Below are positions 16,713 through 25,837 of a stretch of 64,000 nucleotides of DNA, one piece after another (the stretch's first letter is position 1; every line of letters starts with the position of its first letter). The notes under the pieces were generated by a model. The model had not been told where the DNA came from. It saw only the letters and a list, made by a program, of their open reading frames with translations, and made no database searches. The translations under genes and the position numbers were made by a program. This stretch comes from Haloplanus rubicundus (lineage in GTDB: Archaea; Halobacteriota; Halobacteria; Halobacteriales; Haloferacaceae), in NCBI RefSeq assembly GCF_003342675.1, contig NZ_CP031148.1, positions 3,100,001 through 3,164,000 of the forward strand, in the 5' to 3' direction.

Positions 16713-18617
16713 TCAGCCGTCGACGCCGGGGAGCGACGCCGCCACCGCATCGAGTTCGGCGTCGAGGACGGCTCGCAGCGCCTCGACGCCCGGCTTGTCG
16801 GTCCGGTCGGGATTGGCGAGGACGCGGACCGACTCGACCCCGAGCGGGACGAACCCGCAGTCGAGAGTCTCGGCCGTCGTTCGGAGGCCGAGGCCCGCGG
16901 CCGCTCCCCCCGAGAGCACCTTCCGTGCCGGGCTCTCGAACCCCTTGACCGTCAGATCGTAGCCGTCGATGGCGTCGGTCAGATCGCGGCTGTCGGCACC
17001 ACGTTCGTCGGCCAGTTCGCCGACTGCGGCGTCGAGGCTCGCACGCAGGCCGGAGTCGCGGGCGCGGTTGACGAATCGCAGGTCGCGGTCGACCAGGTCG
17101 GCCAGCCCCTCGATCCCCTCGGGGTTGCCAGCCGGGACGACCAGCCCCCACTCGCGGGTCCAGCCGCCGAGTTCGACGGCCTCGACGTCGCGGTCCGACG
17201 GGCCGGAAACGACGGCCACGTCGGGCACGCCGTCGCGCAGGCGGCGCCGGCCCTCGCGGCTCCCCACGTCGAGGTAGCGCGGGTGCTCGACGGCGTCGAG
17301 GAGCCGCGAGAGCGCGGGGTCGTCCTCGCCGACGCCGAGGAGGGCGGGGGCGCGCACGTCCGGCGAGAACAGCTGTACCGTCACCGTCTCGTCCGCCGCG
17401 AGGTACTCGGTGTCGGCATCGACTTCGACGACGCCGTCGGCCTCGACGAGGCTCGTGGTCGCGCCGCTGCCCTTGTCGACGGGGTAGACGAGGGTATCGC
17501 CGGCGCCGTCCTCGACCAACCCGACGGGCATGAGTCGGGTCCGACCCTCGCTGTACCGCTCCTGGACGGCCATCCGCCCCTCGACCGTCGCGGTTCGTGG
17601 CTCGGGCAGGCCGGCCGCCGACCTGATGGCCGGCGCGACGAAGGTGCGGAAGATGGTGAGCGCGGAGACGGGGTAACCGGGGAGCCCGACGTACGCGGAG
17701 CGCGAGGCGCTACGGGCCTCGCCGAGGCGGCCGATCAGCATGGGCTTGCCCGGCTTGACCGAGACCCCGTGCAGCAGGAGTTCCCCCTCGTCCTCGATGA
17801 CCCGATAGATCACGTCGACGGCGCTGGCGGACGTAGAGCCGGAGGAGAGCACCAGATCACACTCGTCGGCCGCCTCGACGAGGAGCCGTTCCATCTCGTC
17901 GTAGTCGTCGCCGGCGTGGGGGTAGAGCACCGCCTCGCCGCCGGCCTCCTCGACGCCCGCGGCGATGGTGTAGGAGTTCACGTCGTAGATCTGTCCCGCG
18001 GCGCTGTTCAGGTCGTCGCCGGGGCGGACGAGTTCGTCGCCGGTGGAGACGATGCCGACCGTCGGTTTGCCGCGGACGGGCACCGCGTCGACGCCGAGCG
18101 CCGAGAGCAGACCGATCTCCCGGGGCGTGAGCAGGGTGCCGGGACCGAGGGCGCGGGAGCCGGCGGCCACGTCCGCGCCCGCGACCATCACGCGGTCGCC
18201 GGGCGCGACGGCGGTTCGGATGGCGATGCCATCGTCCTGCTCGTCGGTCCGCTCGACCATCACCACGGCGTCGGCGCCGTCGGGCATCACGGCGCCGGTC
18301 GAGATCTCGGCGCAGGTGCCCTGGTCGACGAACACGTCCGGTTCGGCGCCGGCGTGAACGGTGCCGATCTGGTCGAGGACGACGGGGTCGGCCTCGTCGG
18401 CGCCGAAGGTGTCGCGGGCGCGGACGGCGTAGCCGTCGACGCTCGCGCGGTCGAAGCCGGGCACGTCGAGTTGGGCGTCGATCCGCTCGGCGAGGACGCG
18501 CCCCCGCGCCTCGTCGAGGGGGACCGTCTCCGGGTCAGGTTCGAGGTCGAGGCTCGCGATGGCCTCGCGGGCCTCCGCGGGCGGGCGGAGGTCGCGGAAC
18601 TGTTTTCTATCGCTCAC
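16713..18617 (-). CDS. moeA: MoeA-type molybdopterin transferase fused to a PBP-type domain
   Basis: The 634-aa product has a complete MoeA module over about residues 1-400 (SVDGYAVRARDTFG, MPDGADAVVMVE, SGSTSASAVD, LPGYPVSALTIFR). A C-terminal ~220-residue type-2 periplasmic-binding/LysR-effector-like domain follows (RYLDVGSREGRRRLRDG, ELGGWTREWGLVVPAGNPEG). In bacteria and archaea this fusion is thought to link molybdate sensing to molybdopterin metal insertion. The GTG at 18617 overlaps the stop of the upstream moeA (GTGA), so the two form one translational unit. No LysR helix-turn-helix is present. In SGSTSASAVD the usual GGSS/GD of the loop is replaced by SGSTSA. Confidence 0.9.
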   Translation of the reverse strand: MSDRKQFRDLRPPAEAREAIASLDLEPDPETVPLDEARGRVLAERIDAQLDVPGFDRASVDGYAVRARDTFGADEADPVVLDQIGTVHAGAEPDVFVDQGTCAEISTGAVMPDGADAVVMVERTDEQDDGIAIRTAVAPGDRVMVAGADVAAGSRALGPGTLLTPREIGLLSALGVDAVPVRGKPTVGIVSTGDELVRPGDDLNSAAGQIYDVNSYTIAAGVEEAGGEAVLYPHAGDDYDEMERLLVEAADECDLVLSSGSTSASAVDVIYRVIEDEGELLLHGVSVKPGKPMLIGRLGEARSASRSAYVGLPGYPVSALTIFRTFVAPAIRSAAGLPEPRTATVEGRMAVQERYSEGRTRLMPVGLVEDGAGDTLVYPVDKGSGATTSLVEADGVVEVDADTEYLAADETVTVQLFSPDVRAPALLGVGEDDPALSRLLDAVEHPRYLDVGSREGRRRLRDGVPDVAVVSGPSDRDVEAVELGGWTREWGLVVPAGNPEGIEGLADLVDRDLRFVNRARDSGLRASLDAAVGELADERGADSRDLTDAIDGYDLTVKGFESPARKVLSGGAAAGLGLRTTAETLDCGFVPLGVESVRVLANPDRTDKPGVEALRAVLDAELDAVAASLPGVDG

Positions 18618-19840
18618 GCCGACCACTCCCAGTCCTCGACGGGGACGATATCGCCGGCGTCGTACCCCTCCCGCTCCTCGGGGACGACGACCCAGCCGTC
18701 CGCGAGGGCGACGCTGGAGAGGACGCCCGATCCGCTGGCGCGGGTGGGTTCGGCGACGCGCTCTCCATCTTCCTCGGAGAGCCGCACCCGGGCGAACGTC
18801 CGCGTGCCGGGATCGCTCGAAATCTTCCGGTCCAGTCGCGCCTCGACGGTCGGATGCTCCGGCACGGGCATGTTGCCGACGGCCTTCAGGATCGGTCGCA
18901 GGAACTGGACGGCGTTGACGATGCAGGCGACGGGGTAGCCGGGGAGCATGATCACGGGCGTCTCCTCGACGATCCCGAGCGCGACGGGGTGGCCCGGCTT
19001 GAGGGCGACGCCGTGGACGAGCACCTCGCCCAACTCGTCGACCACCTCGGGCGTGTAGTCGCGTTCGCCGACGGAGGAGCCGCCGGTGGTGACGACCACG
19101 TCCTTGGCGAGGTCGCGCTGGATGGCGGCGCGGATGGCGTTGGGGTCGTCGTCGACGACGTTTCGGTAGGTGGGGACGGCGCCCCAGCGGTCGGCGAGAC
19201 GGGAGACCGTGAGCCCGTTGGTTTCGATGACTTCGCCCGGACTCGGATCGTGCTGAACGAGTTCCTCGCCCGTCGGGATGACGCCGACCGTCGGGGCGTC
19301 GTACACCTCGACCTGATCGACGCCGACCGACTTCAGGAGACCGAGGTCGGAGGGGCGGACCCGGTGGCCCGGCCGGTAGAGTTCCTCGCCCTCGGCCACG
19401 TCCTCGCCCACGTCGCCGACGTTCTCGCCTTCCGCGACGGCGTCGAACACCTCGACTTCCGATCCCACTTCCTCGGTCTCCTCGATCATGACGACGGCGT
19501 CGGCGCCGTCGGGCAGGTCGCTCCCGGTGTGGACGCGGACGGCCTCGCCGGGGGCGACGACGCCGTCGCCGTCGTCCTCGCGGAGGATAGCGGGCGAGCG
19601 ACCGGAGGCGCCGAAGGTGTCCTCGGCGCGGACGGCGTAGCCGTCCATGGCGGCGCGGTCGTACCCCGGGACTGGGGTGGGGGCGGTCACCGTCTCGGCG
19701 AGGACGCGGCCGTCGGCGCGGCCGAGCGCCACCCGCTCGGTTCGGTCGTGGCCGGTAACGGCGTCGCGGACGGTCGCCAAAGCCTCGGCGACGCGGGTAC
19801 GGTCCTTGAACCCCGCGCGTTCGAGATCGTCGTGACTCAT
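18614..19840 (-). CDS. moeA: molybdopterin molybdenumtransferase MoeA
   Basis: MoeA inserts molybdenum (or tungsten) into adenylylated molybdopterin. The 408-aa protein covers the normal four-domain length, with PVPGYDRAAMDGYAVRAEDT, LPDGADAVVMIEE, VGVIPTGEELV, VVTTGGSSVGERDYT, ALKPGHPVALG and LPGYPVACIVN. It is first in a tight two-gene operon with the PBP-fused paralogue. Halobacteria commonly carry two moeA copies, perhaps for Mo and W enzymes or different partners; that division is inference. Confidence 0.95.
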   Translation of the reverse strand: MSHDDLERAGFKDRTRVAEALATVRDAVTGHDRTERVALGRADGRVLAETVTAPTPVPGYDRAAMDGYAVRAEDTFGASGRSPAILREDDGDGVVAPGEAVRVHTGSDLPDGADAVVMIEETEEVGSEVEVFDAVAEGENVGDVGEDVAEGEELYRPGHRVRPSDLGLLKSVGVDQVEVYDAPTVGVIPTGEELVQHDPSPGEVIETNGLTVSRLADRWGAVPTYRNVVDDDPNAIRAAIQRDLAKDVVVTTGGSSVGERDYTPEVVDELGEVLVHGVALKPGHPVALGIVEETPVIMLPGYPVACIVNAVQFLRPILKAVGNMPVPEHPTVEARLDRKISSDPGTRTFARVRLSEEDGERVAEPTRASGSGVLSSVALADGWVVVPEEREGYDAGDIVPVEDWEWSA

Positions 19841-19924
19841 ATCCGTCCTTGCGTTCGGGGATACAAAAACCCGTCCGGGGGAGACACCGCGGCCTTTTTC
19901 GATCCCCGTGCCTTACTCGGAGGC

Positions 19925-20281
19925 ATGTCCGCACTGCGGGACGCGCTTCGGGACCTCCCCGAGGCGGTGTTCGCCGATCTGCTCGAGAGCGACGACGCGT
20001 ATCTGCTGGTCATCGACCTGCCCGGCGCGACTTCCGAGACGGTCGACGTTCGGGTGGAGAAAGGGCGGCTCCTCATCGAGGCGCGCCGCGAGAAGGCGCT
20101 TCCGGGATCGTTCGAGTACGTGCGCGAGGATCGGCCGCTCTTTCTCGACGCCGAACTTCCCCTCCCGCCGGACGCGACGGGCGCCGGCGCGGAGGGGTCG
20201 ATGGAGCGGGGCGTCCTCGAACTCCACCTCCCGAAGTACGAGGCCGCGCCGGAGCAATCCGTCCCGATCGAGGACGCGTAG
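19925..20281 (+). CDS. Hsp20/alpha-crystallin-like protein
   Basis: The 118-aa product has the beta-sandwich pattern of small heat-shock proteins: DDAYLLVIDLPGA, then VDVRVEKGRLLIEARRE, and a final RGVLELHLPKYE strand. The terminal extension with the usual I-x-I motif is reduced to SVPIEDA. It lies 6 bases upstream of the UbiB-like kinase gene, so the two are probably co-transcribed. A chaperone role is inferred from the fold only. Confidence 0.8.
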   Translation: MSALRDALRDLPEAVFADLLESDDAYLLVIDLPGATSETVDVRVEKGRLLIEARREKALPGSFEYVREDRPLFLDAELPLPPDATGAGAEGSMERGVLELHLPKYEAAPEQSVPIEDA

Positions 20282-20287
20282 GCCCGG

Positions 20288-21964
20288 GTGGTCACGCTGG
20301 TCAATCTCCGTGCCTACTGGCGGTTCGTCCGCGTCATCCACCAGTTCCTGCCCCTCATCGTCACCTACGCTCGTGACCGGCGGCGGTTCCTCCTGTTCGG
20401 TGGAGGACGGAGCGTCTCCCCCGAGCGACAGCGGAAGCGAGCGGACCGCCTGCTCACCTCCCTGCTCACCCTCGGGCCGACGTTCATCAAACTCGGACAG
20501 CTGTTGTCGACCCGGCCGGACGTCCTCCCGCCCGCGTACATCGAAGTGTTGAGCAGCCTCCAGGACGACGTCCCCCCGGCGCCGTGGGAGGAGACCAAGC
20601 CGGTCCTCGAAGCCGAAGTCGGACCGGTCGACGAAGTGTTCGACGAGTTCGACCGCGAGGCCATCAGCGGCGCCAGCCTCGGGCAGGTGTACCGCGCTAC
20701 CTACGAGGGCGAGGAGGTGGCGGTCAAGGTCCGCCGGCCGGGCGTCGAGGCCCTCGTCGAGGCGGACCTCCGGGCGCTCAAGTGGCTCCTGCCCATCCTC
20801 CTGCGGTTCGTCGACGAAGCCCGACGCTTCTCGGTCGAGAACGTCGCCGAGGAGTTCGACACGACCATCCGACAGGAGATGGACTACGCGCGAGAACGGC
20901 GGATGCTCGGCGAGATCAGGGAAAACTTCGCCGACAACGAACGCATCCGTATCCCCGAGTCGGTCGAGGAACTCTCCGACTCGCGGGTGTTGACGATGGA
21001 GTATCTCAGCGGCGTGAAGATCAACGACGTGGACGCCCTCGACGAACGGGGTATCGACCGGAGCGAACTGGCCGAGAGCCTCCAGCGCATCTACCTCCAG
21101 ATGATCATCGAGGACGGCGTCTTCCACGCCGACCCCCACCCCGGCAACCTCTCGGTCATGGACGACGGATCGATCATCTTCTACGACTTCGGCATGAGCG
21201 GTCGCGTGGACGCCTTCTTCCAAGACAAGATCGTCGAGTTCTACATCGCGGTGGCGAATCAGGACATCGACGGCATCCTCGACGCGATGGTCGAGATGGG
21301 GACGCTCAGCCCCACCGCCGACCGCGAGGTGATGGGCAACGTGATGGAACTCGCCATCGCGGACGTGCGTGGCGAGGACCTCGAACAGTACCGCGTCCAG
21401 CAGGTCCTCCAGCAGGTCGAGGACACCATCTACGAGTTCCCCCTGCGGCTGCCGCGGAACTTCGCGCTCATCATGCGGGTGGCGACGGTGGTCGAGGGGG
21501 TGTGTGTCACGCTCGATCCCGACTTCGACTTCATCAGCGTCGCCACGGACTACCTCACCGAACAGGGCTACCGCGAGCAGGGGATCAAGCAGGCCGCCGA
21601 GGCGGCGGGCGATCAGCTCGAACGGACGGCGCGGTCGCTGGTGACGGTCCCCCCGAAACTCGACGACGTGCTGGATCGGGTCAAGCGCGACGACCTGACC
21701 GTCGAGGTGAAACTCGGCGACCAACACGACGTGCTGGATCAGTTGGCGAAACGCATCGCCTACAGCATCCTCCTCGCCGTCGGGTTGCTCTCGACGGCCA
21801 TCCTCTACTCGTTCAACGAGGCGCCGGAGGCGGCGGCCGTCGCCGGCGCGGTGACGCTCCCCGTCGGAATCCTGCTCTATCGGTCGCTGCGGGAGAAGAA
21901 GGGGGTCCGGGCGCGTCCGCAGTTCACCAGACAGGAGATGCGGCGGCGCCGCGGCGAGGAATAG
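20288..21964 (+). CDS. ABC1/UbiB-family atypical kinase
   Basis: This 558-aa protein carries the UbiB signatures: the KxGQ motif in TFIKLGQLLSTRPDVLP, the Ala-rich loop SGASLGQVYRA in place of a Gly-rich loop, VAVKVRRPG, catalytic ADPHPGNL and the metal-binding FYDFGMSGR. Two C-terminal transmembrane helices (about residues 490-535) anchor it to the membrane. Family members support isoprenoid quinone synthesis and lipid homeostasis through ATPase activity; in haloarchaea the relevant lipid is probably menaquinone. The GTG start directly follows the Hsp20-like gene. Confidence 0.92.
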   Translation: MVTLVNLRAYWRFVRVIHQFLPLIVTYARDRRRFLLFGGGRSVSPERQRKRADRLLTSLLTLGPTFIKLGQLLSTRPDVLPPAYIEVLSSLQDDVPPAPWEETKPVLEAEVGPVDEVFDEFDREAISGASLGQVYRATYEGEEVAVKVRRPGVEALVEADLRALKWLLPILLRFVDEARRFSVENVAEEFDTTIRQEMDYARERRMLGEIRENFADNERIRIPESVEELSDSRVLTMEYLSGVKINDVDALDERGIDRSELAESLQRIYLQMIIEDGVFHADPHPGNLSVMDDGSIIFYDFGMSGRVDAFFQDKIVEFYIAVANQDIDGILDAMVEMGTLSPTADREVMGNVMELAIADVRGEDLEQYRVQQVLQQVEDTIYEFPLRLPRNFALIMRVATVVEGVCVTLDPDFDFISVATDYLTEQGYREQGIKQAAEAAGDQLERTARSLVTVPPKLDDVLDRVKRDDLTVEVKLGDQHDVLDQLAKRIAYSILLAVGLLSTAILYSFNEAPEAAAVAGAVTLPVGILLYRSLREKKGVRARPQFTRQEMRRRRGEE

Positions 21965-22018
21965 CCGGTCGAGCGGCGTTCCAAACCGTTTATACCCCAC
22001 CTTCCGTTATCGATCCGT

Positions 22019-22396
22019 ATGGCGCGAGAGCAAAAGCAGGTGCGGGAACTGCAGGAGGGGAGCTACGTCATGATGGACGACTCCCCCTGCAAGATCAACG
22101 CGTACAGCACGGCCAAACCCGGCAAACACGGCAGTGCGAAGGCGCGCATCGAAGGCAAGGGCGTCTTCGACGCCAAGAAGCGGTCGCTCAGCCAGCCGGT
22201 CGACGCGAAGGTGTGGGTGCCCATCGTCGAGCGCAAGGGCGGACAGGTCGTCTCCGTCTCCGGCGACGACGCCCAGATCATGGACCTCGACACCTACGAG
22301 ACGTTCACCATGCGCATCCCCGAAGGGGAGTCGCTGTCGCCCGACGACGAAATCGAGTATCTGGAGTACGAGGGCCAGCGAAAGATCGTCGGGTGA
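22019..22396 (+). CDS. eif5A: translation initiation factor 5A (aIF5A)
   Basis: aIF5A helps the ribosome through poorly reactive peptide bonds and requires modification of one lysine. The 125-aa protein has the KOW-like N-domain and C-terminal OB fold. The modification loop [12 protein letters not shown] places the target lysine at Lys36. A TTTATA box 25-30 bases before the ATG indicates leaderless transcription. The agmatinase-like and deoxyhypusine synthase genes needed for Lys36 modification lie within the next 5.5 kb on the same strand. Confidence 0.97.
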   Translation: MAREQKQVRELQEGSYVMMDDSPCKINAYSTAKPGKHGSAKARIEGKGVFDAKKRSLSQPVDAKVWVPIVERKGGQVVSVSGDDAQIMDLDTYETFTMRIPEGESLSPDDEIEYLEYEGQRKIVG

Positions 22397-22469
22397 TGGC
22401 CACCCCGCGTCACCGCCGACGACGCGCCGGCGCGGCGAAGCGTCCCGTCGGAACGCCCGACCAGTTCGC

Positions 22470-23312
22470 ATGACGTTCCCGGGTGCGTCCGCGGACCGCG
22501 CCGACGCCGACTACGTCGTCGTCGGCGCGCCGCTCGATATCTCCACTACGTTTCAACCCGGCGCTCGATTCGGTCCCGACCGCATTCGGCGGTTCGCCGG
22601 GTCGTTCGAGGATTACGACCGCCGGACCGGCCGCCACTTCTCCGAACTCGCCGTCCACGACGCCGGCGACGTCCACGCCTGGACCGACGCCGCCGAGTAC
22701 GTCGACTACCTCGTGGGCACCCTCCGTGACGCCGTCGACGACGACGCCGTCCCCCTCCTACTGGGCGGCGAACACACCGTCTCGGTCGCGGGCGTCCGCG
22801 CCGTCGACGCCGACCTGTTCGTCTGTCTCGACGCTCACCTCGACCTCAGAACGGCGTTCGACGGCGACACGTGGAGCCACGCCTGCGTGACGAATCGGGC
22901 GCTCGACGCCGCCGATGCGGCCGTAGTCGTCGGCGCCCGCGCCGGGAGCGAGGCCGAGTGGGAGCGGGCGGGCGAGGCGGACGTGACCGTCGTCGATCCC
23001 GAGACGGTGGCCGACCGCGGCGCGGCCGCCGTCGTCGACGCCGCCGAGACGGCGGTCGGCGACCTCGCGGCCGCGACGACGTATCTGAGCGTCGACGTCG
23101 ACGCCGCCGACCCGGGCGTCGCGCCGGGCACGGGGACGATGGAGCCGGGCGGCCTGTCGGCCCGCGAGATGGAGGCCGTGGTTCGAGCGGTGGCGCCACA
23201 CGCCGACGGCTTCGACGCCGTCGAGGTGAACGACCGCGACGACGGGCAGGCGGCGACGCTCGCGGGTCACCTCCTGCGGGCGTTCGTGTTCGCCCACGCG
23301 GGTCGAGCGTAG
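22470..23312 (+). CDS. speB: agmatinase-like ureohydrolase, likely aIF5A-modifying
   Basis: The 280-aa ureohydrolase has the binuclear Mn site: His102 (LGGEHTVS), Asp121/His123/Asp125 (LDAHLDLR) and Asp209/Asp211 (SVDVDAADP). In Haloferax volcanii, aIF5A is modified by transfer of an agmatine-derived group, and the eif5A-linked agmatinase homologue then removes urea to leave deoxyhypusine (established there). This gene sits 73 bases after eif5A, so the same role is likely here. The ATG at 22470 matches the family N-terminus; the longer upstream frame is antisense-like Arg/Ser-rich sequence. Confidence 0.88.
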   Translation: MTFPGASADRADADYVVVGAPLDISTTFQPGARFGPDRIRRFAGSFEDYDRRTGRHFSELAVHDAGDVHAWTDAAEYVDYLVGTLRDAVDDDAVPLLLGGEHTVSVAGVRAVDADLFVCLDAHLDLRTAFDGDTWSHACVTNRALDAADAAVVVGARAGSEAEWERAGEADVTVVDPETVADRGAAAVVDAAETAVGDLAAATTYLSVDVDAADPGVAPGTGTMEPGGLSAREMEAVVRAVAPHADGFDAVEVNDRDDGQAATLAGHLLRAFVFAHAGRA

Positions 23313-23343
23313 GTTATACCCCACCGCCGGCCGAGTGGCCGGT

Positions 23344-24102
23344 ATGCGCCGACAGACGTTCGTCTCCCGACTCGACGACCGGCTTCGCACCGACGACTAC
23401 GCGGACGTGGACGCGAGCGCCAACGGCCTGCAGGTGGGCCGCGCCGAGGGCACCGTCGAACGCGTCGCCCTCGCCGTCGACGCCGCGGAAGCGACGATAG
23501 CGGAAGCAATCGAGCGCGACGCGGACTGCCTCCTCGTCCACCACGGCCTCGCGTGGGGTGGCTTCGACCGCCTCACCGGCCTCCACTACGACCGGATCGA
23601 ACCCCTCGTCGAACACGACGTGGCGCTCTACGTCTCACACCTCCCACTCGACGGCCACCAGGAACTCGGCAACGCCGCCGGCCTCGCGGACGTGTTGGGG
23701 CTGGGGAGCCGGGAGCCGTTCGGGGAGTACGGTCCCGAGTACGTCGGCACGCGAGGGACGGCGGAAGACACGTACGACGCGGACGACGTCGCGACCCTGT
23801 TGGACAAGGAACTCGACACCGAGACGCAGGTGCTCGATTTCGGTCCGAACGAAATCGAGGACGTGGGAATAATCACGGGGAGCGGCGTCGACTGGGTCGA
23901 AGCGGCGGCCGACGCGGGACTCGACGCCCTCGTGACGGGCGAGGGGAAACAGAAGGCCTACCACGAGGCCCGCGACCGGGGGATGAACGTCTTCCTCGCC
24001 GGTCACTACGCCACGGAGACGTTCGGCGTCCGGGCGCTTGGACGCCTCGCCGAGGAGTGGGGCATCGAGACGACATATATCGATCATCCAACAGGTATCT
24101 GA
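23344..24102 (+). CDS. Nif3-like dinuclear metal protein
   Basis: This 252-aa Nif3/DUF34 protein has the usual metal ligands: the HH pair in LLVHHGLAWGG, an Asp/His in HLPLDGH, and the C-terminal FLAGHYATET with His and Glu. These bind two metals in a toroidal hexamer. Proposed roles include GTP cyclohydrolase I-like activity and metal insertion, none settled. A GTTATA-type element about 27 bases before the ATG indicates its own promoter. Confidence 0.9.
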   Translation: MRRQTFVSRLDDRLRTDDYADVDASANGLQVGRAEGTVERVALAVDAAEATIAEAIERDADCLLVHHGLAWGGFDRLTGLHYDRIEPLVEHDVALYVSHLPLDGHQELGNAAGLADVLGLGSREPFGEYGPEYVGTRGTAEDTYDADDVATLLDKELDTETQVLDFGPNEIEDVGIITGSGVDWVEAAADAGLDALVTGEGKQKAYHEARDRGMNVFLAGHYATETFGVRALGRLAEEWGIETTYIDHPTGI

Positions 24103-24187
24103 ACGGATCTATCGGGTGACGGAGACGGTAGCCGACGGGGGACTCGACCGGGGAAACAGTTATGCTCGATCCAACCATCGAAGTTAC

Positions 24188-25837
24188 ATGTCGACGCGAA
24201 CACCACGGGTCGCCGTGCTCGGCGGGGGGGTCGGCGGCCTGAGTGCCGCCCACGAACTCGCCGAGCGTGGCGTGGAGGTCACCGTCTACGAGGCACGGGA
24301 GCGACTGGGCGGGAAGGCCCGAAGCTTCCCCATCTCGACCCACGACGGCGGCACGGTTCAGGCCGAACACGGCTTCCGTTTTTTCCCCGGTTTCTACCGC
24401 AACCTGCGCGAGACGATGGATCGAATTCCGCGGCCCGAGGGCGGGACGGTGGCAGACAGCCTCGTCCACACGGACGAGACGCTGATCACGAGCACGAACG
24501 GCCCGGAGACGGTGTCGGAGACGCGGACCCCCCGGACGGTGGCGGAGTGGGCCGAGGCGTTCAAACCGACCATCGGCGGCGGCGAGCTGACTCCCTCGGA
24601 AACGAACTACTTCTTACGGCGTCTGTTGGTGTTGCTCACCAGCTGTCGGGCGCGTCGCGAACGCGAGCTCGACCGGGTGTCGTGGTGGGAGTTCGTCGAC
24701 GCCGAAGCGCAGTCGCCGGCCTACCGCAAACACCTCGCGGAGAGCACACAGGCGCTGGTGGCGCTCCAGCCACAACGCGGTAGTGCCCGGACCATCGGCC
24801 AGATATACGTCCAGTTGATGCTGGATCAGATCGATCCCACCCGTCCCACCGAGGCGGTGCTCAACGGACCGACGAGCGACGTGTGGATCGACCCCTGGGT
24901 GGCGCATCTGGAGTCGCTGGGCGTCGACTTCCACACCGACACGCCGGTCACGAGCGTCGATTGCGACGGCGACGTCGTGACCGGCGTCGAACTCGCGGGG
25001 GACGAGCGCGCGACGGCCGACCACTACGTCGCCGCGCTCCCCGTGGAGGTGATGGCGTCGCTGGTGACGCCCGCACTCCGACAGGCGGCGCCGTCGCTCG
25101 CACACGTCGAGCGCCTCGACACCGCGTGGATGAACGGCATCCAGTTCTACCTCACCGAGGACGTGCCCCTCGCGCGCGGCCACCAAGCCTACACCGACTC
25201 GCCGTGGGCGCTGACCGCCATCTCCCAGCGGCAGTTCTGGGACGAGGGACCCTTCGACGTGGGCGCCGACAACGACGACGCCGTCCAGGGCGTGCTCTCC
25301 GTCATCGTCTCCGACTGGGAGACGCCGGGCGTCGTCTACGACAAACCCGCCCGCGAGTGCAGTCGCGAGGAGATCAAAACGGAGGTGTGGCACCAGCTCG
25401 CGGCGCACCTGAACCGCGACGCCGAACGCCTCTCCGAGGACGCCCTCTACGACTGGGTGCTCGACCCGGCGATCGTCGAGGACGGGGGCCGGATGGCGAA
25501 CGCCGAACCCCTCCTGATCAACACGGTCGATTCCCTGCGCTACCGACCCCGGGCGGTGACCGAGGCGCCGAACCTCGTCCTCGCCGCCGACTACGTGCGC
25601 ACCGAGACTGATCTCGCGACGATGGAGAGCGCGAACGAGGCGGCCCGCCGAGCGGTCCGGGGTATCATCGACCGGACGGGCGTCGACGCCGATCCACCCA
25701 CCGTGTGGGACCTCGACGAACCCCGGCTGTTCGACCCGGCGAAACGACAGGACGAGGTGGCGTTCAAGCTCGGCCTGCCGCATCCGGGCGAGGCCGAGCG
25801 CGGCCTGCGGAAGGCGGTGCGGGGGCTGTGGGGGTGA
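24188..25837 (+). CDS. FAD-dependent hydroxysqualene dehydroxylase/phytoene-desaturase-like protein
   Basis: The 549-aa flavoprotein starts with a dinucleotide-binding fold (VAVLGGGVGGLSAAHEL, then YEARERLGGKARS) and continues with HGFRFFPGFYRNL, a motif shared by HpnE-type dehydroxylases and carotenoid desaturases. The C-terminal FAD segment reads LVLAADYVRTETDLATMESANEA. In haloarchaea it could act on squalene, carotenoid or another isoprenoid; the substrate is inferred only from the family. The gene overlaps the next one (GTGA), indicating an operon. The ATG at 24188 gives the canonical N-terminus. Confidence 0.85.
   Translation: MSTRTPRVAVLGGGVGGLSAAHELAERGVEVTVYEARERLGGKARSFPISTHDGGTVQAEHGFRFFPGFYRNLRETMDRIPRPEGGTVADSLVHTDETLITSTNGPETVSETRTPRTVAEWAEAFKPTIGGGELTPSETNYFLRRLLVLLTSCRARRERELDRVSWWEFVDAEAQSPAYRKHLAESTQALVALQPQRGSARTIGQIYVQLMLDQIDPTRPTEAVLNGPTSDVWIDPWVAHLESLGVDFHTDTPVTSVDCDGDVVTGVELAGDERATADHYVAALPVEVMASLVTPALRQAAPSLAHVERLDTAWMNGIQFYLTEDVPLARGHQAYTDSPWALTAISQRQFWDEGPFDVGADNDDAVQGVLSVIVSDWETPGVVYDKPARECSREEIKTEVWHQLAAHLNRDAERLSEDALYDWVLDPAIVEDGGRMANAEPLLINTVDSLRYRPRAVTEAPNLVLAADYVRTETDLATMESANEAARRAVRGIIDRTGVDADPPTVWDLDEPRLFDPAKRQDEVAFKLGLPHPGEAERGLRKAVRGLWG

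Noticed and set aside
16686-18938. Long plus-strand open frame opposite the moeA pair
   Set aside because: It is a mirror of the moeA-type genes in an antisense frame with repetitive composition, not a halophilic protein.
18618-19934. Extension of the PBP-fused moeA upstream of its GTG start
   Set aside because: This part is out of frame over the first moeA gene and is arginine-rich; the GTGA overlap marks the real start.
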